Source of the DNA: Burkholderiaceae bacterium
Lineage (GTDB): Bacteria; Pseudomonadota; Gammaproteobacteria; Burkholderiales; Burkholderiaceae_A
DNA length: 64,000 nt
Assembly: GCA_004214155.1 (NCBI GenBank)
Contig: SGYQ01000008.1
Coordinates: 23,878-87,877 of the forward strand
Direction of reading: 5' to 3'
Below are positions 55,200 to 64,000 of this stretch, in pieces (position 1 is the stretch's first letter; each line of letters opens with the position of its first letter). A program made the position numbers and the translations under genes. The notes under the pieces were generated by a model that was not told the origin of the DNA, made no database searches, and worked only from the letters and a program-made list of their open reading frames with translations.

Positions 55200-57815
55200 A
55201 TGAGAATAGATAAACTGACTACCTCTTTTCAGCAGGCTCTCGGTGCGGCACAGAGTGTTGCCGTTGGGAAAGATAACGCTAATTTAGACCCTCTACATGT
55301 GCTCCATGCACTGATGAGTGAGGACGAATTTGGCGCCAAATCTTTAATGCTTCGCTCGGGTGGTAACGTCAACAAGCTTCATCAGTTAGTTGATGATGCT
55401 ATTGAAAAATTACCAAAGCTAAATAATCCTAGTGGTGAGTTTAGCGCCAGCTCAGATTTACAAAGAATTTTCAATTTAATTGATAAGGAGGCACAAAGAA
55501 GGGGTGATGATTTTATTGCCAGCGATTTGTTTCTTTACATTCTAAGTGAGGATAAATGTGCTGCTGGAAAGTTAATGCATCAGACTGGTTTGTCAAAAAA
55601 AAACCTAGGAGCGGCGATAGATTATATTAGAGGAGGTAAATCTCAAAACTCCCCAGAACAGAAACAAAATATTGACATAATCAGTAAATACATGATTGAC
55701 TTAACGGAAAAAGCCGAAGCTGGTAGTTTAGACCCGGTCATAGGTAGGGATGATGAAATACGACGATGCATACAAATCTTACAAAGGAGAACTAAAAATA
55801 ATCCGGTGCTCATAGGTGAACCAGGGGTGGGCAAGACGGCCATTGTTGAAGGTTTGGCACAAAGGATTCACAATCTTGAGGTTCCTGAAGGGCTAAAAGG
55901 AAAGAGAGTGTTGGCGCTAGACCTTGCTGCTTTGTTAGCAGGAGCTAAATTTCGAGGGGAATTTGAGGAACGGTTAAAGTCAGTCTTGAAAAGTCTTTCT
56001 AAATTGTCTGAGGGTTCAGAAGCAGGCCACCCAATAGTTTTTATTGATGAGCTGCACACTATGGTTGGTGCCGGAAAAAGCGATGGTGCTATGGACGCGG
56101 GAAATATGTTGAAGCCAGCTCTTTCAAGAGGGGAGCTTCATTGTATAGGTGCAACGACGTTAGATGAATATCGCAAGTATATTGAAAAAGATGCAGCGTT
56201 AGAAAGACGTTTTCAGAAAGTCATAGTGGGTGAACCATCCGTGGAGGCTACGGTATCGATTTTACGCGGGTTACAAGAAAAGTATGAGCTACACCATGGT
56301 GTCGATATAACAGATCCAGCGATTGTAGCGGCAGCCGAGTTGTCAAATCGTTACATTAGTGACCGTTTCTTGCCTGATAAAGCTATTGATCTGATTGATG
56401 AGGCTGCAAGTAAGATAAAAATTGAGATTGATTCAAAGCCGGAGGCGATCGATGTTATAGATCGAAAAATGATTCAGCTGAAAATTGAACGAGAGGCTGT
56501 AAAAAAAGAAAAAGATGCTGCTTCCGCGAAGAGACTTAAAATTATTGAGGAGGAAATTAGCAAACTAGCAAGAGATTTGTCGAATCTCGAAGAAATCTGG
56601 AGAAATGAAAAGGCTGATGTTCAGGGTTCCACAGATGTAAAGGAAAAGATCGAAAAAATTAAGCTAGAGATTGAAAAAGCTACTCGCCAGGGCGATTGGC
56701 AGAGAGTTTCAGAATTGCAGTATGGTGAGTTACCAATCTTAGAGAAACATTTAAAAACGTTGGACGAGTCCAAAGGTAAAGACAACAATAAAAATGAGAA
56801 AAAACTTAAACTTTTGCGTACAGAGGTAGGTGTTGAGGAAATAGCAGAGGTGGTATCTCGAGCTACGGGGATTCCTATTGCAAAAATGATGGAGGGAGAG
56901 AAAGAGAAACTACTCAGAATGGAAAATCTGTTACATGACAGGATAATAGGGCAAGATGAAGCAGTAAGTCTAGTTTGCGATACTATCCGCAGGTCTCGTG
57001 CAGGACTTGCCGACCCCGGAAAGCCTTGCGGCTCTTTTCTCTTTTTAGGTCCAACGGGTGTGGGAAAGACCGAGCTCTGTAAGGCGTTAGCTGAATTCTT
57101 ATTTGATTCTGAGACTCATCTGATTCGAATTGATATGAGTGAATATATGGAAAAACACTCTGTTTCCAAGCTTGTTGGAGCTCCTCCGGGTTACGTTGGG
57201 TACGATCAGGGAGGTTCTCTCACTGAGGCTGTCCGTAGACAACCATATTGTGTAATATTATTTGACGAGATCGAGAAGGCACATCCAGACGTTTTTAATC
57301 TTTTGCTCCAGGTTCTAGACGATGGGCGATTGACAGATAGTCAGGGTCGTACTGTCAATTTTAAAAATACGATTATAGTAATGACTTCAAATCTTGGGAG
57401 CTCTGAGATTCAAAGTTTTGGCGAAGAGATAAGCGTTGCAGAAAAACAGGTTTTAAAAACGGAGCTTTTAAAAACCTTTAGGCCGGAGTTCGTAAATCGA
57501 ATTGATGAAATAATAATTTTCCACGGTCTGTCTCGTGATCAGATAAAGGAGATAGCTAAAACGCACTTAAAAATTTTGGAAAAACGATTGGAATCTCGAG
57601 ATATTTCTATAGACCTAAACAGTAGCGTACTTGATTTTCTAGTTGCTAAAGGATTTGACCCTTCGTTTGGTGCAAGACCTTTAAAAAGAGCGGTGCAAAC
57701 CTTTATCGAAAACCCGTTAGCAAAAATGTTATTAAAAGGGGAAATTAGTGCTGGGGATTCAATTCCGATAGATGCAGAAAATGGGGAAATAAGTTTCAAG
57801 AGGTTGATTCATTAG
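55200..57815 (+). CDS. clpB: ATP-dependent disaggregase ClpB
   Basis: The 871-residue Hsp100 has an N domain (1-145), a first AAA+ with GEPGVGKTA (about 206-214), a coiled-coil middle domain (about 405-530), a second AAA+ with GPTGVGKTE (about 617-625) and a C-terminal domain. It rescues aggregated proteins with DnaK. The full set of motifs is intact. I see no clear sigma-32 promoter in the 31-base gap after moaE. It overlaps the convergent RDD gene by 20 bases. Confidence 0.97.
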   Translation: MRIDKLTTSFQQALGAAQSVAVGKDNANLDPLHVLHALMSEDEFGAKSLMLRSGGNVNKLHQLVDDAIEKLPKLNNPSGEFSASSDLQRIFNLIDKEAQRRGDDFIASDLFLYILSEDKCAAGKLMHQTGLSKKNLGAAIDYIRGGKSQNSPEQKQNIDIISKYMIDLTEKAEAGSLDPVIGRDDEIRRCIQILQRRTKNNPVLIGEPGVGKTAIVEGLAQRIHNLEVPEGLKGKRVLALDLAALLAGAKFRGEFEERLKSVLKSLSKLSEGSEAGHPIVFIDELHTMVGAGKSDGAMDAGNMLKPALSRGELHCIGATTLDEYRKYIEKDAALERRFQKVIVGEPSVEATVSILRGLQEKYELHHGVDITDPAIVAAAELSNRYISDRFLPDKAIDLIDEAASKIKIEIDSKPEAIDVIDRKMIQLKIEREAVKKEKDAASAKRLKIIEEEISKLARDLSNLEEIWRNEKADVQGSTDVKEKIEKIKLEIEKATRQGDWQRVSELQYGELPILEKHLKTLDESKGKDNNKNEKKLKLLRTEVGVEEIAEVVSRATGIPIAKMMEGEKEKLLRMENLLHDRIIGQDEAVSLVCDTIRRSRAGLADPGKPCGSFLFLGPTGVGKTELCKALAEFLFDSETHLIRIDMSEYMEKHSVSKLVGAPPGYVGYDQGGSLTEAVRRQPYCVILFDEIEKAHPDVFNLLLQVLDDGRLTDSQGRTVNFKNTIIVMTSNLGSSEIQSFGEEISVAEKQVLKTELLKTFRPEFVNRIDEIIIFHGLSRDQIKEIAKTHLKILEKRLESRDISIDLNSSVLDFLVAKGFDPSFGARPLKRAVQTFIENPLAKMLLKGEISAGDSIPIDAENGEISFKRLIH

Positions 57816-58275
57816 TCCCTTGTACTAACATTGTTTGCGAAATTATGTCTTGTGGACACAAACCATCATTTCGGAGAAATGCGCTTATTAACCAAATGCC
57901 AGTTAATATCGAAGGCACTGCTATTAAGAACCGTACAAAGGCGCTGCCTGTTGTTACGGAGCCACCTGATCTTGAAACGATGCGCAAATTGAGTGTCTTC
58001 ATAGGCAAAGTTACTCGGTTGTTACTCCAGCCCCATGTAAAGTATCCCGCTGTTAGGAAAAACACAAGTAACTGTACGAAAACAGGATGCAATGTGCCTT
58101 CTGAATTGTCATTAGAAATATAAGCTTTGAACAGAGAGCAAACCAGTATCGAAAAAAATATCGGTCCCACAAGAAGGATGGTTTCGTATACCATCGCCAT
58201 AAATCTAATCCAGACAGATGCTGTCTTAAAATTTGTCAAGTTAGTTGTTGGGCCAGAATTTTTAGAGAGTTTCAC
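57796..58275 (-). CDS. RDD family membrane protein
   Basis: The 159-residue membrane protein begins, after a short cytoplasmic stretch, with [17 protein letters not shown], a divergent form of the RDD motif in which the arginine and acidic residue are kept, followed by about three membrane helices and a [13 protein letters not shown] loop typical of the family. Its role is unknown, possibly transport or ion exchange. It diverges from ilvB across 159 bases. Confidence 0.85.
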   Translation of the reverse strand: MKLSKNSGPTTNLTNFKTASVWIRFMAMVYETILLVGPIFFSILVCSLFKAYISNDNSEGTLHPVFVQLLVFFLTAGYFTWGWSNNRVTLPMKTLNLRIVSRSGGSVTTGSAFVRFLIAVPSILTGIWLISAFLRNDGLCPQDIISQTMLVQGTNESTS

Positions 58276-58434
58276 AAAAATATGTTCACTAATTTATAAA
58301 CGTGATATATTAACCGATTAATTTACAGAAGCATACTGGAGCTTTCTCAAAAGGGGGGTGAAAGGTAAGTCTTTCGGCTCAAAGGTCATCCAACGAACTT
58401 GGGTGGACACTGGGGATTAGATAGGGCTAAATTT

Positions 58435-60153
58435 ATGGAATATACAGGTGCAGAGATTGTCGTTAAGTGTTTACAAGAGGAGCATGTAGAACACGTGTTT
58501 GGGTATCCGGGAGGTGCCGTTCTTTTTATTTACGACGAGATTTTCAAGCAAAAAGATTTTCAACACATTCTAGTAAGGCACGAGCAAGCGGCTGTACACG
58601 CAGCAGATGCTTACTCCCGGTCGAGTGAAAAAGTTGGTGTTTGTTTAGTCACGAGTGGTCCCGGTGTTACGAATGCAGTTACTGGGATTGCGACCGCTTA
58701 CATGGATTCCGTTCCAATGGTCATTATTACCGGACAAGTTCCTACACACGCGATCGGACTCGATGCGTTTCAGGAGTGTGACACTGTGGGAATCACTAGG
58801 CCGTGTGTAAAACATAATTTTCTCGTTAAGAATGTTGGTGATCTTGCCTTAACTATGAAAAAAGCTTTTCATATTGCTAAAACCGGTAGACCGGGACCAG
58901 TTTTAGTTGATATTCCAAAAGATATCACGAAGCAAAAATGTAAATTCGAGTACCCCAAGCAAATTACAATGCGTTCATATAGTCCCACGCTAAAAGGACA
59001 TTCAGGACAAATAAAGAAGGCTGCTAGAGCTATTTTAGAGGCGAAACGTCTTATGATTTATACTGGGGGTGGGGTCATTCTCGGCAACTCGAGTCCTGTT
59101 GTTACGAAATTAATTAAGAGCTTGAAAGCTCCGTGTACAAATACTCTTATGGGTTTGGGCTCTTTTCCAGCTACAGATAAACAGTTTTTAGGTATGCCAG
59201 GAATGCATGGGACTTATGAATGTAATATGGCGATGCAAAACTGTGACGTTTTGTTGGCTATTGGAGCGAGGTTTGACGATAGGGTTATTGGCAATCCTGC
59301 ACATTTCAGTCAAAACCCGCGGAAGATTATTCACATCGATATTGACCCATCTTCGATTTCAAAAAGAGTAAAAGTTGATATGCCGATTGTTGGAAATATT
59401 GAAGACGTTACTCACAATTTGATTGATGAACTGACTGAATTTAGGAAAAAGGGATTGGAGATAGATCACGATGCCTTAGGAAAATGGTGGGACGAGATCG
59501 AACTTTGGAGAAAAAAAGATTGTCTTCACTATGACAAATCTGATGTCGTTATCAAACCGCAGTTTGTAGTAGAGAAACTCTTCGAGGTTACCAACGGCGA
59601 GGCTTTTATAACCTCCGATGTTGGTCAACATCAGATGTGGGCAGCCCAGTATTACAAATTTGATTTTCCTAGGAAATGGATTAACTCTGGTGGATTGGGG
59701 ACAATGGGAGTCGGCTTGCCCTACGCGATGGGTGTAAAGTTTGCTAACCCCGATGCACAGGTAGCATGTGTTACCGGGGAAGCTTCTATTCAAATGTGTA
59801 TTCAGGAACTTTCAACTTGTCACCAATATCGGTTGCCTCTTAAAATTATAAATTTGAACAATCGTTATTTGGGAATGGTGCGCCAGTGGCAAGAGATTGA
59901 GTACGGTAGTAGATATTCAGAGTCTTATATGGAATCCCTACCAGATTTTGTCAAACTTGCGGAAAGTTACGGGCACGTAGGTTACAAAGTTGATAAACCT
60001 TCTGAAGTCGAGACGGTTTTGCGGGAGGCATTTGATCTAAAAGACAAACTTGTTTTCATTGATTTCATTACAGATCAGGAAGAAAATGTGTGGCCAATGG
60101 TTCAGGCCGGGAAGGGTTTGTCGGAGATGATTCTAGGGTCTGAGGATCTCTAA
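58435..60153 (+). CDS. ilvB: Acetolactate synthase large subunit
   Basis: The protein has about 572 residues with GYPGGAVLFIYDE, RHEQAAVHAADAY with the TPP-activating Glu50, SGPGVTNAVTGIATAYMDS, and a TPP-binding region GEASIQMCIQE...LNNRYLGM (GEA in place of the common GDG). It makes acetolactate or acetohydroxybutyrate for Val, Leu and Ile. ATG 58435 is preferred; a TTG at 58399 would add 12 atypical residues. It leads ilvB-ilvH-ilvC-psd-pssA-leuA. Confidence 0.96.
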   Translation: MEYTGAEIVVKCLQEEHVEHVFGYPGGAVLFIYDEIFKQKDFQHILVRHEQAAVHAADAYSRSSEKVGVCLVTSGPGVTNAVTGIATAYMDSVPMVIITGQVPTHAIGLDAFQECDTVGITRPCVKHNFLVKNVGDLALTMKKAFHIAKTGRPGPVLVDIPKDITKQKCKFEYPKQITMRSYSPTLKGHSGQIKKAARAILEAKRLMIYTGGGVILGNSSPVVTKLIKSLKAPCTNTLMGLGSFPATDKQFLGMPGMHGTYECNMAMQNCDVLLAIGARFDDRVIGNPAHFSQNPRKIIHIDIDPSSISKRVKVDMPIVGNIEDVTHNLIDELTEFRKKGLEIDHDALGKWWDEIELWRKKDCLHYDKSDVVIKPQFVVEKLFEVTNGEAFITSDVGQHQMWAAQYYKFDFPRKWINSGGLGTMGVGLPYAMGVKFANPDAQVACVTGEASIQMCIQELSTCHQYRLPLKIINLNNRYLGMVRQWQEIEYGSRYSESYMESLPDFVKLAESYGHVGYKVDKPSEVETVLREAFDLKDKLVFIDFITDQEENVWPMVQAGKGLSEMILGSEDL

Positions 60154-60163
60154 TGCCGTCTGC

Positions 60164-60655
60164 ATGAAAAATTTAATTTCTATCCTCCTTGAAAATGAGC
60201 CTGGGGCACTTTCTAGGGTCGTTGCGTTATTTTCGGCCAGGGGCTATAACATTGAGTCGCTGAGTGTATCTACTACTCAAGACCCCTCCCTATCGAGGAT
60301 GACAATTAAAACGACGGGCTCTGACGAAGTGGTTGAACAGATTACAAAGCACCTTAATAGGTTGATAGATGTCGTGAAGGTTGTAAATTTGACTGATAAT
60401 GAGTTCATAGAAAGAGAACTTATATTGATTAAAGTTAGGGCAACAGGAAAGAATAGGGAAGAAATGAAGAGAATGGCTGAAATTTTCAGAGGTAGTATAG
60501 TGGATGTTACTGATAAGACTTACACGATTGAATTAACGGGCAATGAAAATAAGTTTTTGGCATTCCTTACTGCCATTGATGAGGATTCAATTATCGAAGT
60601 GGCCCGTACTGGCTCATCTGGCCTTGCCAGGGGAGAGAGAAGCTTAAGTCTTTAA
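60164..60655 (+). CDS. ilvH: Acetolactate synthase small (regulatory) subunit
   Basis: The 163-residue protein has an N-terminal ACT domain ([20 protein letters not shown]) that binds valine for feedback control and a C-terminal domain with ELILIKVRA. It partners IlvB, which ends 10 bases upstream. ilvC follows after 20 bases. Confidence 0.96.
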   Translation: MKNLISILLENEPGALSRVVALFSARGYNIESLSVSTTQDPSLSRMTIKTTGSDEVVEQITKHLNRLIDVVKVVNLTDNEFIERELILIKVRATGKNREEMKRMAEIFRGSIVDVTDKTYTIELTGNENKFLAFLTAIDEDSIIEVARTGSSGLARGERSLSL

Positions 60656-60675
60656 ATTTATTGAAGGAGAAATAT

Positions 60676-61692
60676 ATGAATGTTCTTTATGACCGCGATG
60701 CAAAAGAAGGTCTTATCAAAGAGAAAAAGGTTGCGATCATAGGGTATGGATCACAAGGCCATGCGCACGCTTTAAATCTTTCTGAATCTGGAGTTAATGT
60801 TTGTGTTGGGCTCAGAAAAAATGGTGCCTCATGGGCAAAGGCTGAGAAGGCTGGGATGGTGGTGAAAGAAGTACATGAAGCAGTAAGGGACGCGGACATA
60901 GTTATGCTCTTGATGCCTGATGAAACCATTTCTGCTGTGTATGCAAAATATATTGAGTCTGAGATGAAGGAGGGGTCATGCTTAGGCTTCGCTCATGGGT
61001 TTAATATTCACTACGGACAAGTTATTCCTCGAAAAGATTTGGATGTTATGATGGTTGCCCCAAAGGCACCGGGCCATACAGTAAGGTCTACATATCGAGC
61101 CGGTGGAGGAGTTCCTTGTCTAACTGCAGTTAGCCAAGATGCTTCTGGGACCGCCAGAGATGTGGCACTTTCTTATGCATGTGCAATCGGCGGAGGCAAG
61201 GCAGGTATTATTGAAACTACATTTAGAGATGAAACTGAGACAGATCTATTTGGTGAGCAGGCTGTTTTGTGCGGAGGGGTTGTTGAGCTAATCAAAGCTG
61301 GGTATGAAACTTTAATTGACGCTGGCTATGCGCCGGAGATGGCATATTTTGAGTGCCTTCATGAGATAAAGTTGATAGTTGACTTAATTTATGAAGGTGG
61401 GATTGCTAATATGAATTATTCAATTTCAAATAATGCTGAATTTGGAGAGTATGTTACAGGACCGAAAGTCATAAATATCGAGTCTAAAATCGCAATGCAA
61501 GAAGCTTTGGAAAAGATTCAAAGCGGGGAATACGCAAAGCAATTTATTCTGGAAAACCAGGCTGGAGCTCCTACGATGATCTCAAAGAGACGGCAGATGG
61601 CAGAGCATCCAATTGAACAAATAGGAGCGAAATTACGCAGTATGATGCCGTGGATCGCGGCTAACAGATTGGTTGATCAAGAAAAAAACTAG
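60676..61692 (+). CDS. ilvC: Ketol-acid reductoisomerase
   Basis: The 338-residue class I KARI has [19 protein letters not shown] (NADPH fold), [30 protein letters not shown] and [12 protein letters not shown] metal-site helices. ATG 60676 has AAGGAG upstream; TTG 60661 lies before that site. It acts directly after IlvBH in branched-chain synthesis. Confidence 0.97.
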   Translation: MNVLYDRDAKEGLIKEKKVAIIGYGSQGHAHALNLSESGVNVCVGLRKNGASWAKAEKAGMVVKEVHEAVRDADIVMLLMPDETISAVYAKYIESEMKEGSCLGFAHGFNIHYGQVIPRKDLDVMMVAPKAPGHTVRSTYRAGGGVPCLTAVSQDASGTARDVALSYACAIGGGKAGIIETTFRDETETDLFGEQAVLCGGVVELIKAGYETLIDAGYAPEMAYFECLHEIKLIVDLIYEGGIANMNYSISNNAEFGEYVTGPKVINIESKIAMQEALEKIQSGEYAKQFILENQAGAPTMISKRRQMAEHPIEQIGAKLRSMMPWIAANRLVDQEKN

Positions 61693-61700
61693 GAGAGCAA

Positions 61701-62360
61701 ATGTCTGCTATCGATGTTCAAAACTACCCTTACCCATTCTTCGCTAGGGAAGGCTGGCCTTTTATAGTGATTAGTTTGCTAGTATTTGTGGCGTTAGTGA
61801 TTCTGGACCTTTTTTTCGGGGCTTTTGTAGCTTTCATTTTGTCTGTTTTTACATTTCAATTTTTTAGGGATCCAAAACGCAGTGGGCCGAACGATGACTC
61901 TGTTATTACCAGCCCAGCGGATGGAAGAGTGATTTTTATCGGTAAAAGTTTAGATCCGTTACAAAACACTGAGGCCTTGAAAATAAGCGTTTTCATGAAC
62001 GTTTTCAATGTTCATTCGAACAGATCGCCCATCGAGGGAACTATAAAATCGGTAGATTATCAGTCAGGTAATTTTTTTAATGCGGATTTGGATAAGGCTT
62101 CTGAACAAAATGAGAGAAACTCGGTACTTTTTGTGGATAAAAGTGGAAGGAGACTTACGTGTATCCAAATTGCTGGTCTAGTTGCTAGACGAATTTGCTG
62201 CTACGTTAGTCCTGGTGATACTGTGCAAAGAGGCGCTCGCTTCGGTTTTATAAGGTTTGGTTCTCGAGTGGATGTATACCTGCCGGTAAATTCTCGGCCT
62301 CTAGTTACCGTAGGCGATAAGATTCTCGCCCATTCAAGCGCAATAGCCAACTGGCCTTAG
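61701..62360 (+). CDS. psd: Phosphatidylserine decarboxylase (short form)
   Basis: The 219-residue protein has a membrane stretch at about 20-50, SPADGRVIF, FMNVFNVHSNRSP and a C-terminal FGSRVDVYLP where cleavage at Gly-Ser would yield the pyruvoyl group. It makes phosphatidylethanolamine. GGAG precedes the ATG. It lies 8 bases after ilvC and 17 before pssA, so phospholipid and amino-acid genes share the operon. Confidence 0.95.
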   Translation: MSAIDVQNYPYPFFAREGWPFIVISLLVFVALVILDLFFGAFVAFILSVFTFQFFRDPKRSGPNDDSVITSPADGRVIFIGKSLDPLQNTEALKISVFMNVFNVHSNRSPIEGTIKSVDYQSGNFFNADLDKASEQNERNSVLFVDKSGRRLTCIQIAGLVARRICCYVSPGDTVQRGARFGFIRFGSRVDVYLPVNSRPLVTVGDKILAHSSAIANWP

Positions 62361-62377
62361 ACCAAAGACTTGCAAGA

Positions 62378-63154
62378 TTGAAACACCTCGGAATTAGAAA
62401 AACCAGCATCTACCTGCTCCCAAACCTGTTTACAACCGGCTGCCTATTTGCGGGGTTTTACGCCATTATTATGGCAATTGATCAAGAGTTTGAAGGGGCC
62501 GCAGTTGCGATTTTTGTTGCTGCTGTGCTAGACAGTTTAGATGGTCGGGTAGCTCGTCTGACAAATACAACTTCTGACTTCGGTGCCCATTATGACAGCT
62601 TAGCTGATATAGTTTCTTTTGGAGTCGCTCCAGCAGTCGTAGGGTACTTATGGCTTTTGAAGGATTTAGGGAAATTGGGTTGGTTTGCCGTTTTTTTGTA
62701 CGTAGCCGCGACAGCACTAAGGCTTGCGAGATTCAATATTCTTGCCCCGAAAACGAATAACGGTTTTTTTTATGGACTGCCTTGTCCAGCCGCAGCAATG
62801 CTTATTGCGACCTTCATCTGGACAGTTATTGACTTTGGTGACTTCGATACAATTTATTTTTCAGGTCCCCTAGCTTTACCGCAGCCATGGTTAATTTGGA
62901 TTTTGTGGTTCGTTTTCATATTTTGTGGGTTTTGTATGGTTAGTCTTTTACCTTATTATAGTTTTAAAGATATAAAGTCCAGGAAAAGCGTTTCATTTGT
63001 AGTCCTTTTAGTCATAGCTATTTTGATTGCTGTAGTTTCGCAAGACCCTTCTACCATTTTGTTTTTGATGTTTTTATTTTATAGCTTTTCTGGTTTCGTA
63101 GTTTATTTGTTAAAGTCCAGGAAAGGCGGTCATGTTGGTGTTTTTGAAGAATAA
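62378..63154 (+). CDS. pssA: CDP-diacylglycerol-serine O-phosphatidyltransferase
   Basis: This 258-residue membrane protein has the CDP-alcohol phosphotransferase motif: DSLDGRVAR, then G-x3-D-x3-D in FGAHYDSLAD. About eight membrane helices follow. It makes phosphatidylserine, the substrate of the psd product upstream. The start is TTG 62378. It is followed by leuA after 21 bases. Confidence 0.95.
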   Translation: MKHLGIRKTSIYLLPNLFTTGCLFAGFYAIIMAIDQEFEGAAVAIFVAAVLDSLDGRVARLTNTTSDFGAHYDSLADIVSFGVAPAVVGYLWLLKDLGKLGWFAVFLYVAATALRLARFNILAPKTNNGFFYGLPCPAAAMLIATFIWTVIDFGDFDTIYFSGPLALPQPWLIWILWFVFIFCGFCMVSLLPYYSFKDIKSRKSVSFVVLLVIAILIAVVSQDPSTILFLMFLFYSFSGFVVYLLKSRKGGHVGVFEE

Positions 63155-63175
63155 TTTTTTAGTCGGAGTTTGTTA

Positions 63176-64000
63176 ATGTCTGAAACTGTAAAAATTTTCG
63201 ATACAACTTTACGTGATGGTGAGCAAAGCCCAGGAGCTTCGATGACAGTTGATGAGAAGGTAATTATTGCGAAACAGTTAGAAAAACTTCGTGTTGATAT
63301 CATTGAGGCGGGTTTTGCAGCGGCGAGTGCTGGGGATTACGCCGCTGTATCAGAGGTCGCAAAAAATATAAAAAACAGCACTGTCTGCTCACTTGCCCGA
63401 GCAATTCCTAGGGATATAAAAGCAGCTGGTGAAGCGGTATCATATGCTCGCAAAAATAGAATCCACACTTTTATCGCGACTAGTCCTATTCACATGGAGA
63501 AAAAACTTAGGATGAGTCCCAAGGAAGTTATAAACGCTGCTGTGGATGCTGTAAAGTTAGCTTTAAACTATACGGATGACGTTGAATTTTCAGCTGAGGA
63601 TGCAGTTCGGTCCGATCAAAATTTTTTGGTAGAAATTTTTGAAGCTGTTATCGATGCCGGTGCGAGGACACTTAACGTTCCAGATACCGTGGGTTACAGC
63701 ATGCCATCAGACTGGGGTCAAAAGATCTCGGACTTAATACAAAATACCAGAAATGGAAACTCTGTTATTTGGTCCACACATTGTCATAATGATTTGGGAA
63801 TGGCAGTCGCTAATTCTCTTGCTGCTGTAGCCTCGGGCGTTAGACAGGTAGAGTGTACAATCAATGGTATCGGTGAAAGGGCAGGAAATGCGAGTCTAGA
63901 AGAAGTTGTTATGGGTCTGAGAGTTAGAAATGATTTGTATAATTGCGAAACGCAGATTGATACTACGCAGATTCTTCAAACATCTCGACTTATCTCTCAG
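63176..64000 (+). CDS. leuA: 2-isopropylmalate synthase (cut by window edge)
   Basis: An open frame runs from ATG 63176 (CGGAG upstream) to the right edge, 275 codons. It shows [15 protein letters not shown] near the N-terminus, the metal-binding [12 protein letters not shown] and [14 protein letters not shown]. These are LeuA signatures. It commits 2-ketoisovalerate to leucine and is the last visible gene of the ilv-psd-pssA-leuA block; the regulatory C-terminal domain is outside the window. Confidence 0.95.
   Translation, partial: MSETVKIFDTTLRDGEQSPGASMTVDEKVIIAKQLEKLRVDIIEAGFAAASAGDYAAVSEVAKNIKNSTVCSLARAIPRDIKAAGEAVSYARKNRIHTFIATSPIHMEKKLRMSPKEVINAAVDAVKLALNYTDDVEFSAEDAVRSDQNFLVEIFEAVIDAGARTLNVPDTVGYSMPSDWGQKISDLIQNTRNGNSVIWSTHCHNDLGMAVANSLAAVASGVRQVECTINGIGERAGNASLEEVVMGLRVRNDLYNCETQIDTTQILQTSRLISQ

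Noticed and set aside
58276..58434. Leader peptide attenuator or riboswitch before ilvB
   Set aside because: No short frame rich in Leu, Ile or Val codons and no terminator/antiterminator pair could be found; only a G-rich stretch near 58352.

Overview
The window looks like a slice of the chromosome of a low-GC, streamlined, methylotrophic betaproteobacterium. Three blocks have the gene order usual for Betaproteobacteria: scpB-rluB-rimP-nusA-infB-rbfA-truB-typA, yicC-gmk-rpoZ-spoT beside rph-rdgB-hemW, and ilvB-ilvH-ilvC-psd-pssA-leuA. The hom-thrC-moeA-moaD-moaE-clpB run and glnA-glnL-glnG point the same way. Gene spacing is very tight, many starts are TTG or GTG, and several convergent gene pairs share or abut stop codons. 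The lineage is inferred from gene order and motifs; no database was searched, and I cannot name a genus. A Methylophilaceae-like or related aquatic lineage fits best.

Layout. 1-2680 (minus): 2-methylcitrate operon prpC-prpD and the first 35 codons of a probable prpE. 2860-4181: a YbfB/YjiJ-type MFS transporter with a coupled one-helix small protein. 4175-8343: a patch of envelope and unknown genes, comprising two surface-adhesin-E-like secreted proteins, an XRE regulator, a small lipoprotein, a TPR/2OG-Fe(II) oxygenase protein and a secreted unknown. 8428-16665: a methanol dehydrogenase maturation and electron-transfer cluster (mxaRSACKL, xoxG-like cytochrome c, xoxJ-like binding protein, a YVTN beta-propeller, mxaD) with no mxaF, mxaI or xoxF in the window. 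16699-26441: scpB, rluB and the translation/transcription block ending in typA; truB is interrupted by a frameshift in an 11-A run. 26442-34926: pmbA, mogA, the spoT block and the rph-rdgB-hemW operon. 35055-39093: the nitrogen-regulation operon glnA-glnL-glnG behind a good sigma-54 promoter. 39090-42241: xthA, prlC, tRNA-Ala(GGC) and tRNA-Glu(TTC). 42242-49211: acyltransferase, two orphan small proteins, O-methyltransferase, ABC exporter, PhoH-like ATPase, Bcp peroxiredoxin and an Mth938-domain protein. 49271-57815: aminotransferase, threonine synthesis, molybdopterin genes and clpB. 57796-64000: RDD membrane protein, then branched-chain amino acid and phosphatidylethanolamine genes, ending inside leuA.

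How the genes fit together. The mxa/xox genes would mature and serve a PQQ alcohol dehydrogenase encoded elsewhere. The molybdenum cofactor genes (mogA, moeA, moaD, moaE) could support a formate dehydrogenase that finishes C1 oxidation, though none is visible here. The 2-methylcitrate genes would handle propionyl-CoA. GlnL/GlnG with a sigma-54 site at glnA give nitrogen control. I saw no insertion sequence, prophage, CRISPR array, rRNA or integron. The least ordinary items are the MDH-less mxa cluster with its embedded beta-propeller and divergent secreted unknown, the frameshifted truB, and a 16-bp perfect palindrome in the largest gene-free gap.
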